This document shows positions 5,861-14,316 of a stretch of DNA of 49,118 nt, piece by piece. The notes beneath the pieces are model-generated. The model was not told the origin of the DNA. It was given only the letters and a program-made list of their open reading frames with translations, and did not search any database. Each line of letters starts with the position of its first letter. Position 1 is the stretch's first letter. The DNA comes from a virus. Made by a program: the position numbers and the translations under genes. The DNA lies in the IMG/VR virus record IMGVR_UViG_3300013131_003358, positions 1 through 49,118 of that record. One strand, 5' to 3'.

Positions 5861-6041
5861 GGATTACCTCTGATAGTGTTTTACATTTTTCATAATCTTC
5901 GCATCCTTCATAGTACTCAATCAATTCGCGAATAAATTGAACTTTACTTTCGGTAGATGACATACTATTTGGCCATGGCGCCTTACGAGCGACTAGCTGA
6001 AACACTTCATCTAGAGCAAGGTCTAAATAATTTTCTCGCAT
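5844..6041 (-). CDS. Small acidic hypothetical protein
   Basis: 65 residues, helical and acidic, with ALDEVFQLVARKAPWPNS near the N-terminus and EYYEGCEDYEKCKTLSE near the C-terminus. The start has a strong Shine-Dalgarno sequence (AAGGAG, five to six bases before ATG), preceded by a TTATATTTAA motif. Likely the first gene of the small operon running to the transglycosylase and beyond. Function unknown. Confidence 0.65.
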   Translation of the reverse strand: MRENYLDLALDEVFQLVARKAPWPNSMSSTESKVQFIRELIEYYEGCEDYEKCKTLSEVIHELEN

Positions 6042-6049
6042 GATACTCC

Positions 6050-6060
6050 TTAAATATAAG
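6050..6060 (-). promoter_or_regulatory. CTTATATTTAA motif upstream of 6041
   Basis: Minus-strand CTTATATTTAA directly followed by the GGAG of the next gene. It is identical over 11 bases to copies at 31192 and 38577. Candidate promoter element at the head of an operon. Confidence 0.35.
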
Positions 6061-6092
6061 AACTATTTGTTAACGATCAAAAAAAATCTGTA

Positions 6093-6923
6093 TTAAACTT
6101 TATGTATTTTTGTAAAACGTGATGCCGGGATTCTGCCTTTATATCCAAATTGAGAGGTAGTACGGATTGACTGCATATATGAATTTGGGTTGATAGGCTT
6201 GCCCGTTCTCATGACGGCTATCAGTTGCATCATACTCATATTTGTTTTAAAATCATCATCCGCAACAACATTGTCTATAGGCAAATCATCAATTTGAATC
6301 ACCACAGGCTTTGTTTTAATGCCGGCGCGCTTATATACTCCTGCAGCGTGTTCAGCGTAATATTTAGCTCGACTAAAATCTGTAGATAGATATACGTTAT
6401 CAGGCGAATCGCCGGCATAAAATGCATCCCATTTCAAAAATTCATGGTCTATTTTACTCGGCGGTACTATTCCAATACGTTTAATACTTTGCAAATCTCG
6501 CGTAGTCGTGCCATGGAATGCCTTAGGTATCTTGTTAGCATAACTAGCATCATAGTCTAACAACGCGCGGACTGTAGTCGTGCCGAGGTTTTTACCCAGA
6601 TCTGTTAGCGTAATATTTAACTTTTTACTTGGGGTAGTCAACTTTAATCTAACTAGATCCTTAACGGCCTGCTGAACTGCTACGATTGACTTGAATGAAC
6701 TATAATCATCGTAATCCTGTATTGTTATATTGCCGTTTGTTATATGCATATTTACTACATTGCCGGTAACCATCAACATCGCGATATTATCCATGTTCTG
6801 CGCGTCCGGGTTGATAGCCACGACGCCGTTTCGCCAAAGAACATAATTAGTGCCAGATTTTTTCCATGTATCTAGTCCACGGACCTCTCGATATTCAGAT
6901 AACAAGTGTTTGAGCCTAATCAT
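6093..6923 (-). CDS. ADP-ribosyltransferase-like protein with capsid-targeting-like N-terminus
   Basis: 276 residues. The C-terminal half looks like an ADP-ribosyltransferase or RNA 2'-phosphotransferase fold: AFHGTT at 135-140, IKRIGIVPP at 147-155, VYLSTD at 177-182, AKYYAEHA at 186-193 and VVIQIDDLP at 207-215. This is the usual H-G-T ... Y-L-(S/T) ... YA order of the H-Y-E class. The first ten residues, MIRLKHLLSE, resemble the leader that sends T4 internal proteins, including the ADP-ribosyltransferase Alt, into the capsid, and end in an L-x-E cleavage pattern. I infer a head-packaged effector injected with the DNA. It overlaps the upstream gene by 4 bases. The fold call is moderate; the packaging is inference. 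Confidence 0.55.
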   Translation of the reverse strand: MIRLKHLLSEYREVRGLDTWKKSGTNYVLWRNGVVAINPDAQNMDNIAMLMVTGNVVNMHITNGNITIQDYDDYSSFKSIVAVQQAVKDLVRLKLTTPSKKLNITLTDLGKNLGTTTVRALLDYDASYANKIPKAFHGTTTRDLQSIKRIGIVPPSKIDHEFLKWDAFYAGDSPDNVYLSTDFSRAKYYAEHAAGVYKRAGIKTKPVVIQIDDLPIDNVVADDDFKTNMSMMQLIAVMRTGKPINPNSYMQSIRTTSQFGYKGRIPASRFTKIHKV

Positions 6924-7372
6924 TTTTTAAGCATATTTTTAACAGCATCTGGGCCAGACCACATTCTACATGACCAGTACCTAGCTTTTGTTTTTGGCCC
7001 CGGATTATCACAATTGTGCCTCGCTCTAAATGATCGGCGACGATCTGGATCTTTTGTTTTGATACTTAAGCCGGTATTATCACCAAAAGATACCTTTTTG
7101 ATATTTTTAGTTTTGGGATCTCGTACATACACATAAAATTTTCTGCTCCCGCCGCGCTTTACTTGCCCTAGTTCAACATCTTTACCTTGATACTCCGCCT
7201 CATTAATGGTGAATGGCATATTAGACTCTACAATCTCGAGACCTAACTTTTTACTACGGAACACAACATGTTCAACCTTTACACATTTATCCTTACCATT
7301 TTCCGTGCCGGCATATCGGTATCCTTTCCAACAAGCTTTGCCGTCAATTCCCTTTTTTTTATCTGAAGACAT
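6920..7372 (-). CDS. Conserved marine-phage protein with Cys/Arg-rich C-terminal domain
   Basis: 150 residues. The N-terminal part has a Lys/Gly/Cys-rich segment (GKACWKGYRYAG...KDKCVKVE). The C-terminal part (VSFGD...RRRSFRARHNCDNPG...KARYWSCRMW) is a short domain I remember from many marine T4-like phages, where it ends otherwise unrelated proteins. Its function is unknown; the high positive charge and paired Cys residues suggest nucleic-acid or metal binding. Shine-Dalgarno GGAGG is present. It overlaps the ADP-ribosyltransferase-like gene and lies in a group of possible head-associated genes. Confidence 0.7.
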   Translation of the reverse strand: MSSDKKKGIDGKACWKGYRYAGTENGKDKCVKVEHVVFRSKKLGLEIVESNMPFTINEAEYQGKDVELGQVKRGGSRKFYVYVRDPKTKNIKKVSFGDNTGLSIKTKDPDRRRSFRARHNCDNPGPKTKARYWSCRMWSGPDAVKNMLKK

Positions 7373-7389
7373 TTCATTCCTCCAAAATA

Positions 7390-8157
7390 TTATTTTTTCG
7401 CGCTCGGCAAGTCTGGCTGAGGCATCAAATCATCTTTCGTATATGGCTTAAGTTGATTAGCCGTTTTAGTAAATAAATCGCCTGTCTTAAACATATGACC
7501 ATTGTTAGTTACTCTGTATATGACATACTCTTCATCATCATCTAACATTACGCGTTGAACAACACCGATTGAGCCGTATTGTGCACAATCCTTGTTTGTG
7601 TTATGTATGATATCGCCTGGCATAAACTTTTGCGATGATTCTTCAATCGGCTGTTTTTTTAGATTAGCTAACTTCTTTTTAGCTGAATCAATTTTTGCTT
7701 TACCTGCTTCCATTTCTGCCTCCAATGCATCTTCTTGAGCATCACGCTCTTCTTTTGATAGTTCTGATATTAAATTCTTTAATTGCATGAATCCTTCGAA
7801 TGGATTCTTTTCTTGTTTTTTATCACCGTCCGCTTTTTTATCTTTATCTGCATCAGCTTTTTTATCATCAGACTTTTTGTCTGAATCACCTCCTTCCGGC
7901 TCATTATCATCTTCCATAGCCTTCTTAAAAGTCTCGAGATCGACAATTTGCCCGCCGACGTTGATATGCGCAACTAATCGATAATCGAAGTTATGCATTT
8001 CGCCATTAGAGTCCATGCCAAAGCCAATATCATCGTCTTCAACATCATCAGGATCAGTTATGCTAAGATACTGACCATCAACATATACTTTAGTCGGTAT
8101 GCCTGTTAATGCAAATTGTCCAATAGTGATGTTGTCAAAATATTCAGGTGCTTCCAT
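7390..8157 (-). CDS. Highly charged multi-part protein, possibly structural
   Basis: 255 residues in three parts. Residues 1-85 are an acidic beta-rich region (TKVYVDGQYLSI; DDVEDDDIGFG). Residues 85-172 are low-complexity Asp/Lys repeats followed by a long charged helix with coiled-coil character (EERDAQEDALEAEMEAG). Residues 176-255 form a compact domain (FMPGDIIHNTNK...YVIYRV...HMFKTGDLF) resembling small beta-barrel modules. Shine-Dalgarno AAGGA precedes the start, which overlaps the upstream gene by 14 bases. Charged helical linkers of this kind are common in head-scaffold or internal proteins, but I do not recognise the family. Confidence 0.65.
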   Translation of the reverse strand: MEAPEYFDNITIGQFALTGIPTKVYVDGQYLSITDPDDVEDDDIGFGMDSNGEMHNFDYRLVAHINVGGQIVDLETFKKAMEDDNEPEGGDSDKKSDDKKADADKDKKADGDKKQEKNPFEGFMQLKNLISELSKEERDAQEDALEAEMEAGKAKIDSAKKKLANLKKQPIEESSQKFMPGDIIHNTNKDCAQYGSIGVVQRVMLDDDEEYVIYRVTNNGHMFKTGDLFTKTANQLKPYTKDDLMPQPDLPSAKK

Positions 8158-9076
8158 ATTTCCTTAACCTAGCTATTCTAGTAAATTTTTCGCGAATTGA
8201 TTCCGTTGTTGGAGCGTATGGATCATCTACATTAATAGATCCGCGGCTCAGATTTCCTAAATGGTCAATTGCATCTCCGCCGTCGGCATCAGTCTGCGGC
8301 ATATACTTACGCCCTACTGCATCCGGTGATACTCCTTGCTTGATCATTAATTCTAAGTTAGTTGTTATAGCTTTAGCTATGTCCGCTTTCGTATTTTTAA
8401 TCTCAAGTGTTGAATTGCCATATGGGACTGGCGAATACTTTTTCCATATGGCTTCTGCGTCCGGTGTCAGATTATCTTGTACTGCGCTTAAGACCTGTTG
8501 ATATGTTACGCCGTCAAGTAAATTTATACCTTTTGGGTTTGCAGCAGGAACTTTTCCGAGAGATGCTGCAATTGCACCGTGACCTACTTTCAAAATATCT
8601 GCTGGCTTATAGCCTTCCTTACCTTGGATATCTAGTGCTAACATAGTAGCATTTGGATTCGCTGTAAATACTTGGCTCCACCGGTGATGGCCATCGATAA
8701 TATACTTACCATCATATGTCACTATAGGCCCGCCAACACTAGCATTACCTTTAAAAAATGATTCCAATGATTTATATTGATCAGTTAATAAATTCATAAT
8801 ACTCTGATCAAAGCCTATTTCACTCTGCGTTGGTTGAAGGTCTTTAACCTTTAAATAAGTACGCTCATATGGAAACTTATCATCCGACTCGTCGCCGTCA
8901 AATAATCCTGCGTTTAATACGGCTTGTACTTTAGGGTCTGATATAGCGTTTTCTAATTCAGATTGGCTAATATCAACTCGTTTTCCTTTTTGAAAAATTG
9001 CTGCGATATTTGAAACAGCTTTATCAGTTGTTTCATCTTCTTTAAGAATACCTGGCAGTAACGATGATAGCCTCAT
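8144..9076 (-). CDS. ParB/sulfiredoxin-like domain protein, possible head-packaged protein
   Basis: 310 residues. The central region 75-165 has the ParB-like signature: YLKVKDLQPTQ, GPIVTYDGKYIIDGHHRWSQVF with DGHHRW at 128-133, then a strand (TMLALDIQG). This fold includes nucleases, ATP-dependent kinases and CTP-binding proteins; which activity applies here cannot be read from the sequence. The N-terminus MRLSSLLPGILKE resembles the capsid-targeting leader of T4 internal proteins and ends in L-x-E, as does the ADP-ribosyltransferase-like protein two genes on. Shine-Dalgarno AGGAA is present. Confidence 0.7.
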   Translation of the reverse strand: MRLSSLLPGILKEDETTDKAVSNIAAIFQKGKRVDISQSELENAISDPKVQAVLNAGLFDGDESDDKFPYERTYLKVKDLQPTQSEIGFDQSIMNLLTDQYKSLESFFKGNASVGGPIVTYDGKYIIDGHHRWSQVFTANPNATMLALDIQGKEGYKPADILKVGHGAIAASLGKVPAANPKGINLLDGVTYQQVLSAVQDNLTPDAEAIWKKYSPVPYGNSTLEIKNTKADIAKAITTNLELMIKQGVSPDAVGRKYMPQTDADGGDAIDHLGNLSRGSINVDDPYAPTTESIREKFTRIARLRKYGST

Positions 9077-9113
9077 ACAAATTCCTGTTCTTTTTAATAA
9101 ATATCTAAACTGA

Positions 9114-9458
9114 TCATTTCCATAGAATTTGTATCATAACTAGTGCAGTAGCTAGTACTAAACTTACCAATGTCTTGTTAGTAATGCCTTCGCCTAGAAA
9201 AGCATATGAAAGTATTGCAAATGAAAACATACCTGTACCAAATGCAATCATGCGGCCGGGCCATAGTTCGCCGTTAAAATGTTCTACTACAAAGTTAGTA
9301 GCTTTTATAAAAATGTATGATGCCGGTAAGCCAAATGCAAATACCATTGCCCATGGGTGTGACTTAGCCCATGGGTATATAAACTGCAGATTTGTCTGAA
9401 ACCATACGAATGCTTGTCCTATAAAAAATAGAACTACGCTATAAATCAAATATTCCAT
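9114..9458 (-). CDS. Polytopic membrane protein conserved in marine phages
   Basis: 114 residues with four hydrophobic spans at about 3-22, 36-55, 66-88 and 94-113. A recognisable core includes FIGQAFVWFQTN, FGLPASYIFIKATN and LWPGRMIAFGTGMFSF. I recall similar proteins in marine phages and some bacteria, all of unknown function. The high share of aromatic residues and short loops suggest a compact inner-membrane protein. It follows the small basic gene at 9464 and precedes the ParB-like gene. Confidence 0.7.
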   Translation of the reverse strand: MEYLIYSVVLFFIGQAFVWFQTNLQFIYPWAKSHPWAMVFAFGLPASYIFIKATNFVVEHFNGELWPGRMIAFGTGMFSFAILSYAFLGEGITNKTLVSLVLATALVMIQILWK

Positions 9459-9463
9459 ACGTA

Positions 9464-9610
9464 TTACTTACGTTTAGGTTTCTTAGACGGCTTTACGCGA
9501 TCAAATAATTCTGGCACTAACTCATCGTCATGATCTTTTTTATGACGCTTGAATTTCTGATTTCCGGCACGATCATATTCATCTAGATCTTGCCAACGAA
9601 CTTTACCCAT
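9464..9610 (-). CDS. Small basic hypothetical protein
   Basis: 48 residues (MGKVRWQDLDEYDRAGNQK...) rich in Lys, Arg and Asp, ending in KPSKKPKRK. No motif beyond the basic tail, which could bind nucleic acid. It overlaps the upstream gene by eight bases and leaves only five bases to the membrane protein start, fitting the tight gene chain. Confidence 0.6.
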   Translation of the reverse strand: MGKVRWQDLDEYDRAGNQKFKRHKKDHDDELVPELFDRVKPSKKPKRK

Positions 9611-9854
9611 TATCAATCCTAACTTTAAGTTTACTGATTTTATCTAAAAATGATTCTATGGTATATGATTTACCATGATCATCTATAATTGTAAAATGAG
9701 CTACAATGTCATGATTTTCATTTACAGCTTTGCGTAATACGTTTAATCCACTACCGGCCCAAAAAGTACCAAATCCCGTATCTTCGCCTAGCTGATTAAT
9801 GTCATTAATTACCGCAGTGGGCTTGTCACCCGGGTATAAAATATAGTACATCAT
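9603..9854 (-). CDS. Conserved small phage protein
   Basis: 83 residues. MMYYILYPGDKPTAVINDIN, GFGTFWAGSGLNVL and YTIESFLDKISKLK match a small protein I remember from marine T4-like phages, with no known function. The fold looks alpha/beta. It lies between the last glycan-island gene and the small basic gene. A second ATG follows the first directly and may be the true start. Confidence 0.7.
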   Translation of the reverse strand: MMYYILYPGDKPTAVINDINQLGEDTGFGTFWAGSGLNVLRKAVNENHDIVAHFTIIDDHGKSYTIESFLDKISKLKVRIDNG

Positions 9855-9866
9855 TTTGAATAAATA

Positions 9867-10571
9867 TTAGTGATTGATTGCAGTTTTATGTAGATCAAAA
9901 ATTTTGTTTAAGTGTTCGGGTATCAACCCCCTGTCATTAAATGCAATTTCTGATTTAGTGCCTGGCATAAATCCTAAGCATTGTATTGGCCCTGAGGCAG
10001 CATTAATACGATCGTCTATATACGTATAGCCAGCGCAATACATTGTATCTAGACTAGCTAGATAACTTGATACCTCTGTATTATGGCGTAGGAACGCTAA
10101 CCAGTTTTCATCACTTTGATAATCCGCGGGGTTCATTTTCATAGATTCTACTATATACTCGATAACAGATAATCCAGTTCGTTTAATATACAATGCACTC
10201 GTGTTCCATTCTGGCGTACGTATGTATGTAGCAGCGCCGACTTCACCGTCAAATCGCGGAAAGTTCAAGGTATTAACTTGCCAATTATCTTGGTCATGAA
10301 ACCATATATCATCATCAAGTACTCCTTGGTACATTAATTCTAATAAGCCATACCATTTATTATTGAAAATATTGAATCTGCATATATCATGAAGCATATA
10401 TGTTTTGACACCTCTATATTCAAATTCAAAATTTGTTCCTATGACAATGTCATTAATATCCCAGCCATAATATATAGAATTGTCTATTTGCATTTTAAAT
10501 AATGCAAACAACTCATTATATGAATGACGTCGTTTATCACTAACGACATTGTAAATCATTACATTTTTCAT
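9867..10571 (-). CDS. Putative glycosyltransferase (GT-A-like)
   Basis: 234 residues. A GT-A-like layout is suggested by an N-terminal alpha/beta region (MIYNVVSDKRR...IVIGTNFEF) and an acidic motif DDIWFHDQDNW around residues 88-98 that could serve as the metal-binding DxD. Later segments (GAATYIRTPEWNTSALYI; SYLASLDTMYCAGY) resemble substrate-recognition parts of phage glycosyltransferases. It overlaps the UDP-sugar dehydrogenase gene by 4 bases (ATGA), tying it to the island. The family is not certain. Confidence 0.55.
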   Translation of the reverse strand: MKNVMIYNVVSDKRRHSYNELFALFKMQIDNSIYYGWDINDIVIGTNFEFEYRGVKTYMLHDICRFNIFNNKWYGLLELMYQGVLDDDIWFHDQDNWQVNTLNFPRFDGEVGAATYIRTPEWNTSALYIKRTGLSVIEYIVESMKMNPADYQSDENWLAFLRHNTEVSSYLASLDTMYCAGYTYIDDRINAASGPIQCLGFMPGTKSEIAFNDRGLIPEHLNKIFDLHKTAINH

Positions 10572-11386
10572 TCGCTAACTGCTCGTCCTCTCATTAAATG
10601 CCAATCTTGTTCCGACCTTACCTCTAAATTAGTTTTCCATCCGCCTTCAATACTATGCATTGGAACTCCTAGTGATCGGCCTAATGTTATTAACGCATTA
10701 ACATCTTTAGGAAAACATGTGCCGCCATAGCCTAGCTTCCCATCCGGGCCTGGAACATGCAGATGGCTATCACCGATTCTACCGTCAGCTGCAAATCCAT
10801 GAACGGCATCTTCCCAATTAGTGCCTAATGAATCTGATAAACGCTTAAACTCATTCATTATAGATACTTTTGTAGCAAAGAATGTATTATTCATGTATTT
10901 AATAAGTTCAGCCGTAGTTTCGTCTGTAATTATAAAATGTCTATTCATGAATCTTTCACTAAATAATTCTTGTACTTTTAAGCATAATTCTATATCACCA
11001 CCGAAAATAATTCTAGCCTGTGTTAACATATCTAATTTAGCCGTACGCTCCGTCAAAAATTCCGGCGAAAATATAATATCCAAATTTGCATATTTTTGTT
11101 GCAATTGTTTCGTCGTGCCTGGCAATACGGTTGACTTAATTACATATACTGGGCCTGCAGTCACACTTTCAAAAACTCGTTCAATGTATGAGATATCCTG
11201 CGATCCATTAGACTTCATCGGAGTGGGCACGCATATAAATACAATATCACATTGGCACACTTCTTTTAAGTCATGTGTGCTTTTTAATGGATCGATATCA
11301 TAAATACGTACTTCAGTTGTTGGACTGAATGCAAACGCTTGAGATTCTCCGACAAATCCATTCCCTATAATTCCTACCTTTTTCAT
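10568..11386 (-). CDS. UDP-glucose/GDP-mannose 6-dehydrogenase family, short form
   Basis: 272 residues. Oxidises C6 of a nucleotide sugar to the uronic acid with two NAD+. Motifs: Rossmann GNGFVG at 8-13, VPTP at 53-56, FSPEFLTE at 106-113, ELIKYMNNTFFATKVSIMNE with Lys163 and Asn167 of the active site, and GYGGTCFPKD with catalytic Cys224. Typical members have 390-450 residues; this one ends soon after the catalytic Cys and lacks the C-terminal sugar-nucleotide-binding domain, so substrate binding must be arranged differently or shared with a partner. It overlaps its neighbours by 4 bases on both sides. Confidence 0.9.
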   Translation of the reverse strand: MKKVGIIGNGFVGESQAFAFSPTTEVRIYDIDPLKSTHDLKEVCQCDIVFICVPTPMKSNGSQDISYIERVFESVTAGPVYVIKSTVLPGTTKQLQQKYANLDIIFSPEFLTERTAKLDMLTQARIIFGGDIELCLKVQELFSERFMNRHFIITDETTAELIKYMNNTFFATKVSIMNEFKRLSDSLGTNWEDAVHGFAADGRIGDSHLHVPGPDGKLGYGGTCFPKDVNALITLGRSLGVPMHSIEGGWKTNLEVRSEQDWHLMRGRAVSE

Positions 11387-12591
11387 AAAAAAATATTCTC
11401 CTTTTCATATGTTAATACATCATAGATATCCAATTGTAAATTACCTATCTGAAATGATCCGGTAATTGAATCTGATACTAAAATAGAATTTTCAATAATT
11501 TCAGCCAACTGTTGGATGTAAACAAAATCATGTTGCCAACTAAATGACATGCCGTCGATCGAGACTATAATACCCGTATTCAATACAATATCTGATGGTA
11601 TAGTCTTAATTCGATTGGCTAAATTAAACTGAGTATTTTCTTGCTCATCTCTTATATAAGAATCAATAACTCTCTGGGGGGTATCGCAATACAATGTTGA
11701 ACACCACGGCTCTAGCTGAAATAAATGAAAGGAATCGCAGTTAGTTATCTTAAACGATATATTATATTTAGGCGGTATGATAGGCTTTAAATATTCATCA
11801 TGCCGTACGAAATGCCCCCACTTACGAATAAAATTGCGAGTACTACGTATGTTCTGTTGTTCCCATTCTGCTGAATTTTGCCCCGGCGTTGTCAAAGTAG
11901 GATTAAATCGACTGCCGCGGCACGTCATATGATACACGAATCCTTCCCATGTTTGAACAAATTTAACGTCATTAAGTTGAAATCTATTAAAGATATCACT
12001 ATCCTCTTTACTTTGCGGGGCATATAACGGATCATGGCCTCCAATTTCCTGAAAATCAGCTTTCATAAATGCCCATGGTGCGAATATTCCTTCTGTAACT
12101 TTAGATTTAATATATAAGGCATGATTAGGTATATCTGCTAGCAGTTCATCTTCCTTGAAAGATTCAGGTTCTGTTCCAAAATCACGTAGTATTTTTTCTG
12201 GCCCTGGAGGGTGCAGGGGTGGCTCTATCCGAGTCAACGATACAATTTTTTTAGGTGCTATGTATTTTTCTATAGCATCTAATGCCCCGGGACATAGATA
12301 CATATCTGCATGATATATCATACAAATGTCATGACTAGCTACTTCATTGATTAATCTATCATATAAAATAGTATGTCCTAAACGGCTAGGACCTTCATTA
12401 CGAATAGCTTTGAAATGGGGATCTTTTATCATCATTTCTTGACACCACTGCCATGTATTGTCTTTGTCACTAAAATCATCAGCTACGCATATTTCTACAA
12501 CATGGTCGCCTTGATTTTTACGAATTGCTTGATAGGACCACTTAAGATATTTTAAGTTGTTTCTCGACGGCTGTATAATACTTATTTGCAT
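11383..12591 (-). CDS. Glycosyltransferase family 2 with extra C-terminal domain
   Basis: 402 residues. The N-terminal 260 residues are a GT-A glycosyltransferase: SIIQPSRNNLKYL at the start, ICVADDFSDKDN for the nucleotide site, and MIYHADMYL with HADM as the DxD equivalent. GIFAPWAFMKADFQEIGGHD and QSKEDSDIFNRF correspond to the acceptor side and the catalytic acidic ED motif. The last 110 residues (from about 290) form a separate region with no recognised match. Transfers a sugar from a nucleotide donor; donor and acceptor unknown. It follows the gene at 12598 by six bases. Confidence 0.85.
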   Translation of the reverse strand: MQISIIQPSRNNLKYLKWSYQAIRKNQGDHVVEICVADDFSDKDNTWQWCQEMMIKDPHFKAIRNEGPSRLGHTILYDRLINEVASHDICMIYHADMYLCPGALDAIEKYIAPKKIVSLTRIEPPLHPPGPEKILRDFGTEPESFKEDELLADIPNHALYIKSKVTEGIFAPWAFMKADFQEIGGHDPLYAPQSKEDSDIFNRFQLNDVKFVQTWEGFVYHMTCRGSRFNPTLTTPGQNSAEWEQQNIRSTRNFIRKWGHFVRHDEYLKPIIPPKYNISFKITNCDSFHLFQLEPWCSTLYCDTPQRVIDSYIRDEQENTQFNLANRIKTIPSDIVLNTGIIVSIDGMSFSWQHDFVYIQQLAEIIENSILVSDSITGSFQIGNLQLDIYDVLTYEKENIFL

Positions 12592-12597
12592 TTAAAA

Positions 12598-13365
12598 TTA
12601 TCTATTTTTTAAAAAAAGATTCAAATTATTATCATGAGCATTCTGAATATTTTTAAAAGATACACCTTTAAAGTGATAGATATAACTAGTTTTACATAAC
12701 ATGGGATATTCATCGTTCGGAATTAAGACTCCCCAATTAAAGTCATCTTCATTCTTAAAGTTTAAAAAATCAGAATTAAATAGTAATCCATCAGTACGTT
12801 CATAATTAAGTATTTTTCGTTTTAATGAAAAACAAAACCCATTAAACATTAACATTCGAATAGGATCGAATAAAAATCTACGATTTCTCATTTCATATGA
12901 ACTACGATATGAAATTATGCTGTCCTGTATTTCTTGTACATTATCTGCAGTGCAATGTAAATCTGCATAATACCTAGATATATCTTGCATGTTATTGTGA
13001 CCACAACCCAATTGGGTCGTCAATGGTACTATGCATAAACTAGGCCATTTAGTATGACAACTAATCAGTTCATCTAACGCATGTAATGGAATTATAACGT
13101 CATTATTTGAAATAATTAGGTACTCATATTCTTCATGTGATTTAAAATATTGATATGCTAAATTCCAACTATGAGTTAATCCATGTCCTGATGATTTTTC
13201 TATCACGTTAATATTATGTTGCCGACACCATTGCACAGTATCATCTGTCGAACAATCATCGATGACAATTACATCTATATTCTTACTACATGTAAATTGA
13301 CTAAAAAATAATTTTGTATAATCTGATTGATTGTATGTCGTTATTGCCAATAACACTTTGTTCAT
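12598..13365 (-). CDS. Glycosyltransferase family 2
   Basis: 255 residues. A clear GT2 fold: LLAITTYNQSDYTKLF, VIVIDDCSTDDTVQWC for donor binding, HGLTHSWNLAYQY, then YLIISNNDVIIP with NNDV as the metal motif. A late DDFNWGVLIPND may hold the catalytic base. The protein stops near 255 residues, so it is a single-domain enzyme. Likely cytoplasmic, acting in the island's glycan pathway; sugar specificity cannot be read. Confidence 0.88.
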   Translation of the reverse strand: MNKVLLAITTYNQSDYTKLFFSQFTCSKNIDVIVIDDCSTDDTVQWCRQHNINVIEKSSGHGLTHSWNLAYQYFKSHEEYEYLIISNNDVIIPLHALDELISCHTKWPSLCIVPLTTQLGCGHNNMQDISRYYADLHCTADNVQEIQDSIISYRSSYEMRNRRFLFDPIRMLMFNGFCFSLKRKILNYERTDGLLFNSDFLNFKNEDDFNWGVLIPNDEYPMLCKTSYIYHFKGVSFKNIQNAHDNNLNLFLKNR

Positions 13366-13383
13366 ATTTATACCTCTAGCATA

Positions 13384-14316
13384 TTATTTAGCTTTAAATA
13401 TTGAATCTGTTATACTAGCCCAATGTAGTTTGTACACATCTTCATGAAACTGTTTTGCATATAACTCACGTGCTTTATTACTACAATATAAATAAAACTC
13501 TTCATCTTTCCTAAGACGGTCTGATACTTTTTTAGCAGTTGCAATATCCCCTAGTTCTACTGTACAATCAGGATGCAATATTTCTTGTGTATCTAATCCT
13601 TTATACCCTATACACGGAATTCCTAGATAAGCACAATTTAAGGCAAATGTACCAGCTGCATGTGTTCTCATTAAATGTACACCATACTTAAATTTATTAA
13701 GTGCGTGCATCCATTCTTTCCATGTCATATAAGGTAGATGATTAATCAGTTGGTCTTCGCCATCTTGTTTACGACCCATCGATGGCGCCCATATATCTTC
13801 CCCAAATACTGCAGACGTTATCATCGAGTCAAATCCGCCATACCAACTTACAAAGTTACCGCCGATGATTACACCCATACGTTCTACATTAGCTAATTCG
13901 CCAATAGCATCTTCGATCATCAATGAATGTAATACACGCACGTTCTCTTTTCCAGTCAATCCTTGGTAATATTTTATATCAGACTTGTTATGTACGAATA
14001 TTATATCCGCATCTTGCAAATTATTGAAATAGTGAATTTGATTAGCTAATGGATAGTCTTGAAAGTACCAATGCGGCCCTTCTTGCATCACACCAACCTT
14101 GTCACAGTACTGTCTAAGACGTTCTACATCTACCCACATGGGATGTTTTTTTGAATTTATCGCTATTCCCAAATCATAACGCTGAGTCGGAGTATCTTGT
14201 AAATTGTAATGGTCTGCTTCTAATGTACACATCCATGCAAACTCAGTCCTCATATTTTCATGAGTCCTAGATATCTTGCCTTGAAACCCCATTTCTGTAA
14301 AAAATGCTATCTTCAT
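13384..14316 (-). CDS. Glycosyltransferase, GT-B type
   Basis: 310 residues. A two-lobed layout is seen: the N-terminal lobe begins MKIAFFTEMGFQGK and contains HPMWVDVERL and VGVMQEGPHWYF. The C-terminal lobe has a donor site like that of GT4-type enzymes, with GVHLMRTHAAGTFALNCAYLG and PCIGYKGLDTQEILHPD. The usual E-x7-E motif is not evident. Four-base overlap with the gene at 14313. Related in style to the gene at 23195, suggesting paralogy within the island. Confidence 0.72.
   Translation of the reverse strand: MKIAFFTEMGFQGKISRTHENMRTEFAWMCTLEADHYNLQDTPTQRYDLGIAINSKKHPMWVDVERLRQYCDKVGVMQEGPHWYFQDYPLANQIHYFNNLQDADIIFVHNKSDIKYYQGLTGKENVRVLHSLMIEDAIGELANVERMGVIIGGNFVSWYGGFDSMITSAVFGEDIWAPSMGRKQDGEDQLINHLPYMTWKEWMHALNKFKYGVHLMRTHAAGTFALNCAYLGIPCIGYKGLDTQEILHPDCTVELGDIATAKKVSDRLRKDEEFYLYCSNKARELYAKQFHEDVYKLHWASITDSIFKAK

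Noticed and set aside
7740-7790. Internal MQLKNLISE in the 7390 protein as a separate gene with a head-packaging leader
   Set aside because: It resembles the leaders at 6093 and 8144, but the upstream frame has its own Shine-Dalgarno start and a coherent domain, and no internal start signal is visible.
7779-7984. ORFs opposite and alongside the Asp/Lys-rich part of the 7390 gene
   Set aside because: The repeated GAT/AAA codons keep several frames open; these are shadows of the real gene.
546-13372. Exact T4 late-promoter octamers (minus-strand TATAAATA) at 546-553 and 13365-13372
   Set aside because: Several such octamers are expected by chance in an AT-rich window; both lie within five bases of, or overlap, a start codon, so they are better read as AT-rich leader.
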